This document shows positions 7,686-16,180 of a DNA stretch of 32,216 bases, in pieces. Position 1 is the first letter of the stretch, and each line of letters starts with the position of its first letter. The translations under genes were made by a program, and so were the position numbers. The notes beneath the pieces are model-generated. The model was given only the letters and a program-made list of their open reading frames with translations. It was not told the origin of the DNA and ran no database searches. This DNA is from an uncultured Paracoccaceae bacterium (GTDB lineage: Bacteria; Pseudomonadota; Alphaproteobacteria; Rhodobacterales; Rhodobacteraceae). The stretch spans positions 1 to 32,216 of the forward strand of contig CAIYZT010000150.1 in the NCBI GenBank assembly GCA_903930735.1, read 5' to 3'.

Positions 7686-8664
7686 ATTTGGCCGGATTTT
7701 GGGGCGTATCCTGCTGGTTTTGCTAGCGCTTTTCGCTGCGGCTTGGGCGCTTGCCCCGGTTGAGCCTGTCGACCGCGTGATCGCCTTTGACGCCGCGGCC
7801 ATCGGGCCGGACATTCAGGCCTGGCTCGATAGATCCGAATTTCAGCTTGCCGATCTGAACCCGGCGGCGGCCAAAAGAGTGGTCTGAGCCGGGAAAAAGG
7901 GCGCCAAAACCCCGCTCGCCCTGATCTATATTCACGGCTTTTCGGCCTCCGCCGAAGAGATCCGCCCGGTTCCCGATGATGTCGCCAAAGCGCTTGGCGC
8001 CAATCTGTTTTACACCCGGCTCAAGGGCCACGGCCTGCCCGGAGAGGCTATGGCCGAGGCCACCGCCGGCGATTGGATCGAGGATACAGCCGAGGCTATG
8101 GCCATTGGCCGTCTTCTGGGCGATCGGGTGGTGATCATCTCGACCTCGACAGGCGGAACGCTGGCCGCCATTGCAGCAACCGATCCTGCCCTGTCGCAAG
8201 ACCTCGCCGGTATCGTTATGATTTCGCCCAACTTTGGCATCAGATCGGCAGCGGCCAAGATCCTTGATATGCCTTTTGCGCGGGTTTGGGGCCCCATGGT
8301 TGCCGGGGCCACCCGCAGCTTTACCCCGCAGAACGCCGAACATGCCCGGTATTGGACCACCTCCTATCCCACCCTGGCCCTGTTCCCGATGGCGGCCCTA
8401 GTGCGTCATGCCAACAGCCTTGACTATAGCGCGGTCACGGTGCCCGCTTTGGTGCTTTATGCCCAGCAGGATCAAGTGGTTGACCCGGCCAGAACCGAAT
8501 CCGTGATGGCCGGCTGGGGCGGGCCCAAGCAGATGGAGCAGCGGGTTTTGACCCCGCCCGATGACCCTTATTCGCATGTGATCGCGGGCGATGTTCTGTC
8601 GCCGGGGCAAACGGCCGAGACGGTCGCGCTGATCGTCGCATGGGCCAAGGGCCAAGGATTTTGA
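7678..8664 (+). pseudogene. Membrane-anchored alpha/beta hydrolase with in-frame TGA
   Basis: A single frame of 329 codons is interrupted only by TGA at 7885-7887 (codon 70) in the context RVV-stop-AGKKGAKTPLALIYIHGF. The context (beta strand before IYIHGFSA) implies an original TGG Trp codon. The N-terminus has one signal-anchor helix (about residues 9-25). After the stop come the oxyanion HGF, a nucleophile elbow STSTGG (usual form G-x-S-x-G), an Asp (AQQDQVVDP) and a His (DPYSHVIAGD), so all catalytic residues lie downstream of the stop. The only start seen after the stop is an internal ATG at 8050, well inside the fold. The end overlaps the next start (TGATG). Loss-of-function mutation or sequencing error. 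Confidence 0.85.
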
Positions 8665-9373
8665 TGTCCAAGGCGCTGGTTTTTATCCCCGGACTGATGG
8701 CCGATGCGTGGCTTTTCCTGCCGCAGATCGTGCGGCTTGGGGCGGAACATGCCTGCTAGATCTTGCTGCCAACGCGGGGCGAAACGGTCGAGCAGATGTC
8801 CGAGGGTTGTTGCCGAGCCTGCCTGAAAGCTTTGTTCTGATCCGTCAGGGCCTCGGCGGCGATGTCGCGCTGGATATCGTGCGCCGCATCCCTACCCGGG
8901 TCTCGCGGCTGGTGCTGATCGGCACCGACCCGCTTTCCGAGCCGCCGCAAGCCGCCGTTAGCCGCGAAATACGGATGCAGGCGGCCCGCGTGGGGCGATT
9001 GGCTGATGCGATCCTGGGCGAGGTGCCGCCAAACTGCCTGGCCGACACCCCTTGGCGGGATGAGGTTTTGGCTTTGGTCAGCGATATGGCCATGGGGCTG
9101 GGCGAGGGGGTCTATCTGCGCCAGTCCCGCGCCCTGCAGCGCCGTCCCGATCAACAAAAGACCATGCGCCGGATCAAGTTGCCGACGCTGGTCATCGCCG
9201 GGGCCTGCGATACGCTCGTGTCCCTGCGGCGGCAGGAGTTTACCGCGAATCTGATGCCTTTTGGCACCTTTACCGTCATTGATCACGCCGGCCACCTGCC
9301 CACGCTGGAGCAACCGGAGGCGGTCCTGGCCGCGATGGAGACCTTTTTTAACGGCCCCGTCTTGCTGCGCTGA
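8664..9373 (+). pseudogene. Alpha/beta hydrolase with nonsense codon and 1-nt deletion
   Basis: Translation from the ATG at 8664 gives MSKALVFIPGLMADAWLF..., a normal start of a small hydrolase. It stops at TAG 8757-8759, where the context HAC-stop-ILLPTRGETVEQMSE suggests an original CAG (Gln). At 8805-8806 one base is missing; beyond it the homologous reading continues one frame back as GLLPSLPESFVLIRQGLGGDVAL to 9373. The restored length would be 236 residues. The nucleophile elbow reads RQGLGG, where active relatives have G-x-S-x-G, so the catalytic Ser also seems lost. Asp and His regions remain (GACDTLVS, DHAGHLPTLEQP). Two independent frame lesions make this a clear pseudogene. It overlaps the 3' end of phaZ by 26 nt. 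Confidence 0.9.
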
Positions 9374-10637
9374 TCCGCGTTACCTTGGTCGAACCGGCCG
9401 CTTCTGCCCCCGAATTGCCATCGATAAATGCCAGCACCAGAGGACGGATGTTCAATCGCCAGCTCTTGCCGGCAAAGATGCCGTAATGACCCGCGCCCGG
9501 CTCCAGATGCTGGGCTTTTTTCGCCTCAGGCAGGCCGGTCAACAGCGCCAGCGCCGCAAGGCATTGGCCGGGCGCGGAAATATCATCCTCCTCGCCTTCG
9601 ACCACCATGACCGCCACGCGGGTAATCGCCCCGATATCCACCTTCTTGCCCGCGACCGTGAAATCGTTTCGGGCAATCTCGCGGTTCTTGAAGATGCGTT
9701 CGACCGTGGACAGATAGAATTCGGCCGTCATGTCCATCACGGCCAGATATTCATCGTAAAACCGGTTATGGGCATCGTGATCGCTGGCCTCGCCCTTGGC
9801 GACGCGCATGATCTGGTCGGCAAATGCCTTGTTGTGCCGCTCTCGGTTCATCGAGATGAAGCTTTGCAGCTGCAAAAGCCCCGGATAAACCATCCTCCCC
9901 GCGCCCTTGAACTTGAACCCGACCTGCTGGATCGCGATCTGTTCCAACTGGCCCATGGTGATCCGGCGGCCAAAGTCGGTGACATCGGTGGCGGCGGCAT
10001 CGGGGTCGATCGGCCCGCCGATCAGCGTCAGGCTGCGCGGCTGGGCTCCCGGATCCTCGGCGGCCAGATAAGCGGTCGCGGCCAGGGTCAGCGGCGCCGG
10101 TTGGCACACGGCGATCACATGGATATCGGGGCCCAGATGGCGCATGAATTCAACGAGATAGAGCGTATAATCCTCGACATCGAATTTCCCGGCCGAGACC
10201 GGAATGTCACGCGCATTGTGCCAATCGGTCACATAAATATCGGCATCGGGCAGTAAGCTGTTCACGGTTGAGCGCAAAAGGGTCGCGTAATGTCCGGACA
10301 AGGGGGCCACGAGCAGGATTTTGCGGGCCATCGGTGCGCGCCTGCGCACTTGGAACTGGATCAACGATCCGAAGGGCTTTTCGACCACAGGAGTAATGTC
10401 GACCAGATGATCCTGCCCCTCGGGGCCGGGGATCGAGCGGATGCCCCAGTCCGGCTTGACGTTCATCCGGCCAAAGGTGCGTTCGGTCACTTCGCCCCAG
10501 GCTGCGGTAATTTGCAGCAGCGGATTCATCGTCAGGGCAAAGGCCGGATAGCTGGCCATGGCTCTTGCGGTGGCGCCCATCCACGCATTGGTGTTACGGG
10601 CGCTTTCCATCAAGTCATAAGTGGCCATATACTTCAT
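9348..10637 (-). CDS. phaZ: Intracellular PHB depolymerase
   Basis: A 429-residue protein of the intracellular short-chain polyhydroxyalkanoate depolymerase family, which releases 3-hydroxybutyrate from storage granules. The catalytic cysteine is in VCQPAP (Cys178), the family's version of the lipase box; an Asp (MVVEGEEDD) and a His (GAGHYGIF) follow. The N-terminal MKYMATYDLMES matches family starts. The ATG at 10637 has GGAG 5 nt upstream; an in-frame GTG one codon earlier is less likely. It is divergent from phaC across about 100 bp that hold a PhaR box. The 3' end overlaps the decayed hydrolase on the other strand. The C-terminal basic tail (RISAARRGR) may be non-conserved. Confidence 0.95.
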   Translation of the reverse strand: MKYMATYDLMESARNTNAWMGATARAMASYPAFALTMNPLLQITAAWGEVTERTFGRMNVKPDWGIRSIPGPEGQDHLVDITPVVEKPFGSLIQFQVRRRAPMARKILLVAPLSGHYATLLRSTVNSLLPDADIYVTDWHNARDIPVSAGKFDVEDYTLYLVEFMRHLGPDIHVIAVCQPAPLTLAATAYLAAEDPGAQPRSLTLIGGPIDPDAAATDVTDFGRRITMGQLEQIAIQQVGFKFKGAGRMVYPGLLQLQSFISMNRERHNKAFADQIMRVAKGEASDHDAHNRFYDEYLAVMDMTAEFYLSTVERIFKNREIARNDFTVAGKKVDIGAITRVAVMVVEGEEDDISAPGQCLAALALLTGLPEAKKAQHLEPGAGHYGIFAGKSWRLNIRPLVLAFIDGNSGAEAAGSTKVTRISAARRGR

Positions 10638-10701
10638 CACGTCTCCTGTTGCGACTTGGCGCGCGTTTGCCGCTGTGCCGCATTGCCGGGGCGGCTTGAT
10701 G

Positions 10702-10712
10702 CTGCGTAGCAG
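10702..10712. promoter_or_regulatory. PhaR operator between phaZ and phaC
   Basis: CTGCGTAGCAG fits the CTGC-N3-GCAG consensus described for PhaR of Rhodobacter/Paracoccus. It lies 25 nt before the phaC start, in the divergent phaZ-phaC region, and could control either gene. Confidence 0.7.
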
Positions 10713-10736
10713 AAAGAATAGGGGCGAAAGATAAGC

Positions 10737-12524
10737 ATGACAACATCTGATCGCGATCAGGACGGCATGCCCAGCCGTCTGGAGGAAAACCTCGCCAAGA
10801 TCGAGGCGCTTTCGGCGCGGATGATGCAGGCGCTTTCCCAGCGAAAGGCGGCGGATCCGGGGGTTGGCGGGCCGTCTAACGAGTTGTTCATGAAGGCGGC
10901 GGCGGCCTATGTCGCAACGATGATGCAGGATCCGGCGCGGGTCATGGAACAGCAGGTCGCCTATTGGGGCCGCACGCTAAAGCATTACGCCGCCGCACAA
11001 AACGCGCTAGCCTCGGGCGAATTCAAAGCGCCGGAGGCGGGTCCCGCCCCGAAGGACCGCCGCTTTGCCAATCCCTTGTGGGACACGCATCCCGGTTTCA
11101 ACTTTCTGAAATCGCAGTACCTGCTCAACGCCGATGCGGTGAAAGAAGCGGTTGGTGGCATGGATCTGGAGGAAAAGGAAAAGGCCCGCGTCGCCTATTT
11201 CACCCGTCAGATCGTGGACATGATGGCGCCGACCAACTTTCTGGCCACGAATCCGGACGCTTTGGAAAAGGCGGTTGCGACCGAGGGGGCGTCTTTGGTG
11301 CAGGGGCTTGAAAACCTCGTGGCTGATCTTGAGGCGTCCAACGGGGATCTGATCGTGACGTTGGCGGACAAAGAGGCTTTTGTCATCGGCGAAAACATTG
11401 CCACCGCGCCGGGCAAAGTCGTGTTCCGCAATCATCTGTTGGAGTTGATCCAGTACAGCCCCAGCACCCAGAGCACCTTTGAGACCCCGCTGCTGATCTT
11501 TCCGCCTTGGATCAACAAATTCTATGTAATGGATATGAAGCCGCAGAATTCATTGATCAAATGGATTGTGGATCAAGGGTTTAGCCTGTTCGTTGTCTCT
11601 TGGGTCAATCCTGATGCCAGCTATAGCGGGATCAGTATGGACGACTATATTGAGGACGGATTCATCGCAGCGATGGACCTGGTCCGCGAAGTCAGTGGGC
11701 AGGAACAGATCAACGCCGTGGGTTATTGTATCGCGGGCACGACGCTGGGCCTGACCCTTTCGCATCTGCAAAGCCTCGGGCAATTACCCCTGCGCTCGGC
11801 CACGTTTTTCACCACAATGACCGATTTTTCCGATCCGGGCGAGGTTGGGGTCTTCCTCGCCGCCGATTTTCTGGACGGAATCGGCCGCCAGATCGACACT
11901 GATGGCATCCTGTCCAAGACCTTCATGAGCCGGACCTTTTCCTTTCTGCGCTCCAACGATCTGATCTATGGTCCGGCGATCAAAAGCTACATGATGGGCG
12001 AGGCGCCGCCCGCCTTTGACCTTTTGTTCTGGAACGGGGACGGCACCAACCTGCCGGGCAAAATGGCCAAGGACTATCTGCTGGGTTTGTGCCGCGACGA
12101 TGGTTTTGCCCGCGGCGAATTTCTGGTCAAAGGCAAACCCACTGCCCTGTCGGGGGTCACCTTGCCGCTCTGCGCCATTGCCTGCGAGACCGATCATATC
12201 GCCCATTGGCGAGGATCGTTTAATGGAATCAAGCAGATGGGTTCTGACGACAAGACGCTTATCCTCTCGCAGTCAGGCCATATCGCCGGGATCATCAACC
12301 CGCCATCCAAGGGCAAATACGGCCATTACACGAATTCGGGCCCGATGAGCACCGCCGATGAGTGGCGCGCGGAGGCCGAATTTCACCCCGGCTCCTGGTG
12401 GCCGCGTTGGAGGACTTGGCTCGCGGGGCATTCGGGCGCGCAGGTGCCGGCGCGGCATCCGGACCCAAATCGGGTGCTTTGCGATGCGCCGGGTACCTAT
12501 GTTTCGGCGATTCCGGCCGCCTGA
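10737..12524 (+). CDS. phaC: Class I poly(3-hydroxybutyrate) synthase
   Basis: A 595-residue class I PHA synthase that polymerises 3-hydroxyacyl-CoA at the granule surface. The lipase-like box has the catalytic Cys (GYCIAGT, Cys331); Asp486 (CETDHIAHW) and His515 (QSGHIAGIINPP) complete the triad. The N-terminal helical region (about 1-200) and the PPWINKFYVMDMKPQNSLIKW block are typical. Length and motifs are normal. There is no strong Shine-Dalgarno before the ATG at 10737 (only GGGGCGAAAG), which may mean modest translation. It is divergent from phaZ and upstream of phaP and phaR. Acetoacetyl-CoA supply genes (phaAB) are not in the window. Confidence 0.97.
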   Translation: MTTSDRDQDGMPSRLEENLAKIEALSARMMQALSQRKAADPGVGGPSNELFMKAAAAYVATMMQDPARVMEQQVAYWGRTLKHYAAAQNALASGEFKAPEAGPAPKDRRFANPLWDTHPGFNFLKSQYLLNADAVKEAVGGMDLEEKEKARVAYFTRQIVDMMAPTNFLATNPDALEKAVATEGASLVQGLENLVADLEASNGDLIVTLADKEAFVIGENIATAPGKVVFRNHLLELIQYSPSTQSTFETPLLIFPPWINKFYVMDMKPQNSLIKWIVDQGFSLFVVSWVNPDASYSGISMDDYIEDGFIAAMDLVREVSGQEQINAVGYCIAGTTLGLTLSHLQSLGQLPLRSATFFTTMTDFSDPGEVGVFLAADFLDGIGRQIDTDGILSKTFMSRTFSFLRSNDLIYGPAIKSYMMGEAPPAFDLLFWNGDGTNLPGKMAKDYLLGLCRDDGFARGEFLVKGKPTALSGVTLPLCAIACETDHIAHWRGSFNGIKQMGSDDKTLILSQSGHIAGIINPPSKGKYGHYTNSGPMSTADEWRAEAEFHPGSWWPRWRTWLAGHSGAQVPARHPDPNRVLCDAPGTYVSAIPAA

Positions 12525-12542
12525 CCCCTCAATTTGTCATTG

Positions 12543-12611
12543 CTGCGTTGCAAAAATTTCTTACTGCAACGCAGAAAAACTCTTGAAATGCTGCGCTGCA
12601 GCATGTATCTG
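12543..12611 (+). promoter_or_regulatory. phaP promoter with three PhaR boxes
   Basis: Two perfect CTGC-N3-GCAG sites (12564-12574, N3 = AAC; 12591-12601, N3 = GCT) and one near match CTGC-GTT-GCAA (12543-12553), spaced 21 and 27 bp centre to centre. A TTGAAA hexamer (12583-12588) and a weak TATCTG (12606-12611) at 17-nt spacing could form a promoter, with the third box between them, so bound PhaR would block RNA polymerase. Box matches are seen directly; promoter assignment is tentative. Confidence 0.72.
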
Positions 12612-12658
12612 TCTCTTATGACGAAATGGAAGTTCACCAAAGTTTCAGGAGAGATCAA

Positions 12659-13108
12659 ATGACCAATACCCCGGACATGACCAAAGTCATGCAGGACATG
12701 ATGGCTTCCTTCCCGATGGACGCTTCGGCCTTCCAGAACGCTTTCAAAACCCAGGTCGCTTTCAGCGAAAAGCTGTCAGCCGTGGCTCTGGCCGCTGCTG
12801 AGAAGTCGACCGAAATCACCTCCAAATGGGCAAAAGACTCGCTGGCCAAAATGGCGACCGCGTCCAAGACCAAGGTTGAAGCTGCTGACTTCTCGAAAGC
12901 CGCTTCGGATTTCGCTACCCAAGCTGCTGAAATGGCTGCCGAGAATCTGGCTGCCTTCGCTGAAGTCGCCAAAAAAGTTCAGATGGACACCGTCGAGGTG
13001 ATGATGGCCGCTGGCAAGGACGCTTCGGCAGAAGCATCGGCTGTTGTAAAAAAGGCCACCGCCGACGTGACTGCTGCCGCCAAGAAAGCTGCAACCGCAG
13101 CCAAGTAA
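12659..13108 (+). CDS. phaP: Phasin
   Basis: A 149-residue Ala/Lys-rich, wholly helical protein of the phasin family, which coats PHB granules. Core features: PMDASAFQNAFKTQVAFSEKLSAVALAAAEKSTEITSKWA near the N-terminus, amphipathic heptad-like helices, and a Lys/Ala tail (VKKATADVTAAAKKAATAAK) resembling PhaP/PhaF tails. The ATG at 12659 is chosen because CAGGAGA lies 8 nt upstream; the longer start at 12626 lies in the leader. Codon use is strongly biased to a few codons (GCT, GCC, AAG), which fits high expression. Regulation by PhaR through the three upstream boxes is likely. A clear terminator follows. Confidence 0.93.
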   Translation: MTNTPDMTKVMQDMMASFPMDASAFQNAFKTQVAFSEKLSAVALAAAEKSTEITSKWAKDSLAKMATASKTKVEAADFSKAASDFATQAAEMAAENLAAFAEVAKKVQMDTVEVMMAAGKDASAEASAVVKKATADVTAAAKKAATAAK

Positions 13109-13150
13109 GATCACCGTTCGCTGCGCCCTCCCTCGCGGCGATCACGGTTC

Positions 13151-13184
13151 GGGCGGCCCATGCGGCCGCCCTTTCTTTTTTTCT
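13151..13184 (+). terminator. Rho-independent terminator after phaP
   Basis: GC-rich 8-bp stem (GGGCGGCC / GGCCGCCC) with a 5-nt loop, followed by a T-rich run (TTTCTTTTTTT). It lies 43 nt after the phaP stop and separates the highly expressed phasin from phaR. Confidence 0.88.
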
Positions 13185-13203
13185 GCGCCTCGCCTAAGCT
13201 TCT

Positions 13204-13214
13204 CTGCACTGCAA
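13204..13214 (+). promoter_or_regulatory. Near-consensus PhaR box before phaR
   Basis: CTGC-ACT-GCAA differs from CTGC-N3-GCAG at the last base. It lies 22 nt before the phaR start codon and would fit autoregulation, which is described for PhaR in related bacteria. Confidence 0.5.
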
Positions 13215-13235
13215 TATCCCAAAGGGAGATCTGTA

Positions 13236-13802
13236 ATGTCCGAGACTGCCAAACCATTGCTGATCAAACGCTATGCCAGCCGCCGTTTGTACAATACAGA
13301 AACCTCGGACTACGTAACCCTGGAGGATATCTCGGGTTTTGTACGCGCCGGGCGCGAGGTGCAGATCATCGATCTGAAATCGGGCGACGATCTGACCCGG
13401 CAATATTTGCTGCAGATCGTGGCCGAGCACGAATCCAAGGGCGATACTGTGCTGCCAACCAATGTCCTGACCGATCTGGTGCGCAGCTATGCGACCAATA
13501 TGCAGTCGGTCGTGCCGCAGTTTCTGCAGGCCTCATTCGATATGCTGCGCGAGGGGCAGACGAAGATTACCGAAAATTTGAACGTTATTCCCAATCCGCT
13601 TGCCGCGATGCCGGGGTTTGAGGCGATGCGCAAGCAGCAGGAAATGTTCATGAAGGGTCTCATGGGCGGTGTCCCTGGCTGGCCCCTACCGGGCGCTGCC
13701 AAGGCGGAACCAACGCCGGAACCCGCCGCCGATCCGACCGACGAGCTGGCCGAAATCAAACGCCAGTTTGCCGAGTTGCAAATGAAATTGTCAAAGCTCT
13801 GA
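13236..13802 (+). CDS. phaR: PHB synthesis repressor PhaR
   Basis: A 188-residue regulator that binds both DNA and PHB; it represses phasin and itself until granules titrate it away. The N-terminal DNA-binding domain is readable: LIKRYASRRLYNTETSDYVTLEDI (residues 9-32), then the PHB-accumulation domain (ITENLNVIPNPLAAMPGFEAMRKQQEMFMKG region), a Pro/Ala-rich linker and a short C-terminal coiled-coil helix (ELAEIKRQFAELQMKLSKL). AGGGAGA precedes the ATG at 13236. The LysR gene starts 4 nt after its stop, so the two may be cotranscribed. Confidence 0.96.
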   Translation: MSETAKPLLIKRYASRRLYNTETSDYVTLEDISGFVRAGREVQIIDLKSGDDLTRQYLLQIVAEHESKGDTVLPTNVLTDLVRSYATNMQSVVPQFLQASFDMLREGQTKITENLNVIPNPLAAMPGFEAMRKQQEMFMKGLMGGVPGWPLPGAAKAEPTPEPAADPTDELAEIKRQFAELQMKLSKL

Positions 13803-13806
13803 TCCG

Positions 13807-14754
13807 ATGGCCGAAACCCAAGGACGCGTGACGCTTTGGGGGATCGAGGTTCTTTTGGCTGTCGCCGAAGAGGGCTCGGTCTCCGGGGCCGCGCGCCGTC
13901 TGGGCGTCAGCCCGTCAGCGGTTAGCCAGCAAGTTGCGGGGTTGGAGCAGGCCCTTGGGGCGCAGCTTTTGGACCGAACCGCGCGCCCCGTGCGCCTGAC
14001 CCCCGCCGGCGCGATGTTCCGCCGCCACGCCCAGACTATCCTGAACGCCGAAGCTGAAGCGCGGACTGAATTGGCGGTTGCCGACCTGTCCGGCCTGACC
14101 ACCCTGCGCCTCGGCATGATCGAGGATTTTGACGCCGAAGTGACGCCGGCCCTGCTGACCGCCCTGTCGCGCGATCTGAAAACCTGCCGATTCCTTTTGG
14201 AAACCGGTGCCAGTCACCGCCTCTTGGACCAGCTCGAAGCCCGCGCTTTGGATATGGTCGTGGCCGCTGACTTGGCCTCGGGCAGCGCAGACGAGGGCTG
14301 GCGCGAAGTGCATCCGCTGCTGGCCGAGCCCTTTGTCGCCATCACGCCCAAGGGGCATGAGATCGGGGATCTGCCGCTAATCCAATATACCGCGCGCCAT
14401 CTGATGGGCCGACAGATCGCCGGGCATCTGGCGCGGCAAAACCTGCGCCCGGCGCATCGGTTTGAACTGGACAGCTACAGCGCCATTCTGGCCATGGTCG
14501 CGGGCGGAAACGGTTGGACGATCCTGACCCCGCTGGCGCTGCATTCCGCCGCGCGCTTTGCGGGTCAGATCGAGGTGCAGCCGCTGCCCTTCGCGCCGCT
14601 GGAGCGGACGCTGTCGCTTTCCGCCCGCGAAGGCGTGCTGCACGGCATCCCCGCCCAGGTCGCGGCCCAGCTGAAAACCCTTGTGCATCAGCGGGTCCTG
14701 GCCCCGGCGCTGAAATCCTGGCCTTGGATGCAGGGCCAGTTGCGGTCGCTTTGA
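13807..14754 (+). CDS. LysR-family transcriptional regulator
   Basis: A 315-residue LysR-type regulator. N-terminal winged helix-turn-helix about residues 9-67 (EEGSVSGAARRLGVSPSAVSQQVAGLEQALGAQLLDRTARPVRLTPAG), followed by the periplasmic-binding-like effector domain (about 95-300). The start is 4 nt after the phaR stop, and any Shine-Dalgarno lies inside phaR. LysR proteins often control an adjacent divergent gene, but here the next gene converges, so the target is not clear; PHA genes or the distant amine cluster are only possibilities. A small number of unusual features (short effector domain, Arg/Ala-rich) do not point to a known subfamily. Confidence 0.9.
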   Translation: MAETQGRVTLWGIEVLLAVAEEGSVSGAARRLGVSPSAVSQQVAGLEQALGAQLLDRTARPVRLTPAGAMFRRHAQTILNAEAEARTELAVADLSGLTTLRLGMIEDFDAEVTPALLTALSRDLKTCRFLLETGASHRLLDQLEARALDMVVAADLASGSADEGWREVHPLLAEPFVAITPKGHEIGDLPLIQYTARHLMGRQIAGHLARQNLRPAHRFELDSYSAILAMVAGGNGWTILTPLALHSAARFAGQIEVQPLPFAPLERTLSLSAREGVLHGIPAQVAAQLKTLVHQRVLAPALKSWPWMQGQLRSL

Positions 14755-14772
14755 CGGCGGGCCCCAGAGCGT

Positions 14773-14808
14773 GTTGCGCTCTATCGGGTTCACCCGATTG
14801 AGCGCAAC
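14773..14808. terminator. Bidirectional hairpin between convergent lysR and DegT-type genes
   Basis: A long stem: GTTGCGCTC / GAGCGCAAC (9 bp), one T-T mismatch, ATCGGG / CCCGAT (6 bp), 4-nt loop TTCA. It sits between two convergent 3' ends and has no strong T-run on either side. Position and stability suggest a shared terminator. Confidence 0.7.
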
Positions 14809-14876
14809 CGCAGTATTCCCGGCCTGTACTGGTCTTGGATTGCCTTCAATCTGAATTAGAAAGAGGCCAAGCCGCC

Positions 14877-16064
14877 CTAGGCCTTGACTGCCGACACCGC
14901 TGACAGGATCGCATCGGAGATATAGTCCAATTCTGCATTCGTCAGCCGGGTTGGCAGGCGCACATCGCAGGCCCGCATCAGCATGGCGCGGGTTTGCGGC
15001 AGATCATCCTGCGGGCCCAAAAACTCCCAATTCCAAAAGGCGCGCGCATTGCCTTCGGACAGGCCAAAGACCTGCACCGTGATGCCGCGCCGCTTTGCCT
15101 CGGCCTGAAACTGCAGGGCCTCAGTGTCGGTCCAATCACCTTTCAGGTTGAACTGAATGGAATCAGGCGCGCGCTGTTCGTGCGGCAGCGGCGGCGGGAC
15201 GATCAGATGCGGGTTTTGGTTCAACTGATCGCCGACGCGGTCATGCCCGGCGCGGCCCTTGGCCACCCGCTCGCCGACCAGCTCCAATTGCGGGCGGATC
15301 ACCGCCGCCGAAAGGTTTTGCATCCGCATGTTGTAGAGAGGCAGCTTGTTCTGCCACAACATATAGCTGTTCTGCATCCCCGGATGCTTTTTCCAGTTGC
15401 TTTCATAAGCCCCGGACATGATCACGCAGCGCGCGGCAATCTCGGGATCATCGGTGATCAGAATACCACCTTCGCCCGCATTGATCAGCTTGTAGGACTG
15501 AAAACTAAAGCAGCCCACGCGGCCGATGGTGCCGATCTTGCGCCCGTTCCATTCAGTACCCAGCGAATGCGCCGCATCCTCGACCACGGGGATTTGGCGC
15601 GCATCGCACAGCGCCATGATCGCATCCATATCCGAGGTATGGCCGCGCATATGGCTGATCAGCACCGCATCCGCGTCCGCCAGTTTAGCCTCGAAATCGG
15701 CCATATCGACGCGGTAATTCGCGCCCACTTCGACCAGAACCGGGATCATTTCGGCATGCACCACGGCGGAGGGCACGGCAGCAAAGGTGAAGGCCGGGAT
15801 CAAGACCCTAGCGCCGCGCGGCAAATCCAGCGCCTTTAGCGACAGGAAAAGCGCCGCCGAGCAGGAGGCCACAGCCAACGCATAGCGCGCGCCCATCATC
15901 TGCGCAAACTCTGCCTCCAGCAGCGCGACCGGGGCGCCTTCGGGGGCGGTATAGCGAAACAAATCGCCCGAGGTCAGCAGCCGGTCAATCTCGGCGCGGG
16001 CCGCATCGGGGATGGGTTCAGCATCATAACAATTGGGGGCGAACATCTGTCCATCTGGCGACAT
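14877..16064 (-). CDS. DegT/DnrJ/EryC1/StrS-family PLP aminotransferase-like enzyme
   Basis: A 395-residue PLP enzyme of the DegT family. The internal-aldimine lysine is in FQSYKLINAGEGG (Lys192); the PLP-contacting aspartate is in PVVEDAAHSLG (about Asp163), and the cofactor-phosphate region is ASCSAALFLSLKAL. Family members aminate keto-sugars or act in secondary metabolism. No nucleotide-sugar genes are near. It is the last gene of a minus-strand run with PuuB-like oxidase and glutamine-synthetase-like genes, so an amine-related role is possible. AAGGA lies upstream of the ATG at 16064. A 116-bp gap separates it from puuB, so it may have its own promoter. Confidence 0.9.
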   Translation of the reverse strand: MSPDGQMFAPNCYDAEPIPDAARAEIDRLLTSGDLFRYTAPEGAPVALLEAEFAQMMGARYALAVASCSAALFLSLKALDLPRGARVLIPAFTFAAVPSAVVHAEMIPVLVEVGANYRVDMADFEAKLADADAVLISHMRGHTSDMDAIMALCDARQIPVVEDAAHSLGTEWNGRKIGTIGRVGCFSFQSYKLINAGEGGILITDDPEIAARCVIMSGAYESNWKKHPGMQNSYMLWQNKLPLYNMRMQNLSAAVIRPQLELVGERVAKGRAGHDRVGDQLNQNPHLIVPPPLPHEQRAPDSIQFNLKGDWTDTEALQFQAEAKRRGITVQVFGLSEGNARAFWNWEFLGPQDDLPQTRAMLMRACDVRLPTRLTNAELDYISDAILSAVSAVKA

Positions 16065-16180
16065 TGTTAGGGTTCCTTCAACTCTTCTTTCGAAATGCTT
16101 AAACCCGCGAGACGTAACACGCTAGTGACACTTTGGCCGCCGAGCCAAAATCCGCCTTTGGTTTGCGAAAAAACGTGACG

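Noticed and set aside
3345-9373. Genetic code with UGA read as Trp, suggested by two TGG>TGA changes
   Set aside because: TGA is the regular stop of many intact genes here (for example bufC, the puuA-like gene and both coupled TGATG/ATGA junctions), and TGG is used normally for Trp, so the code is standard.
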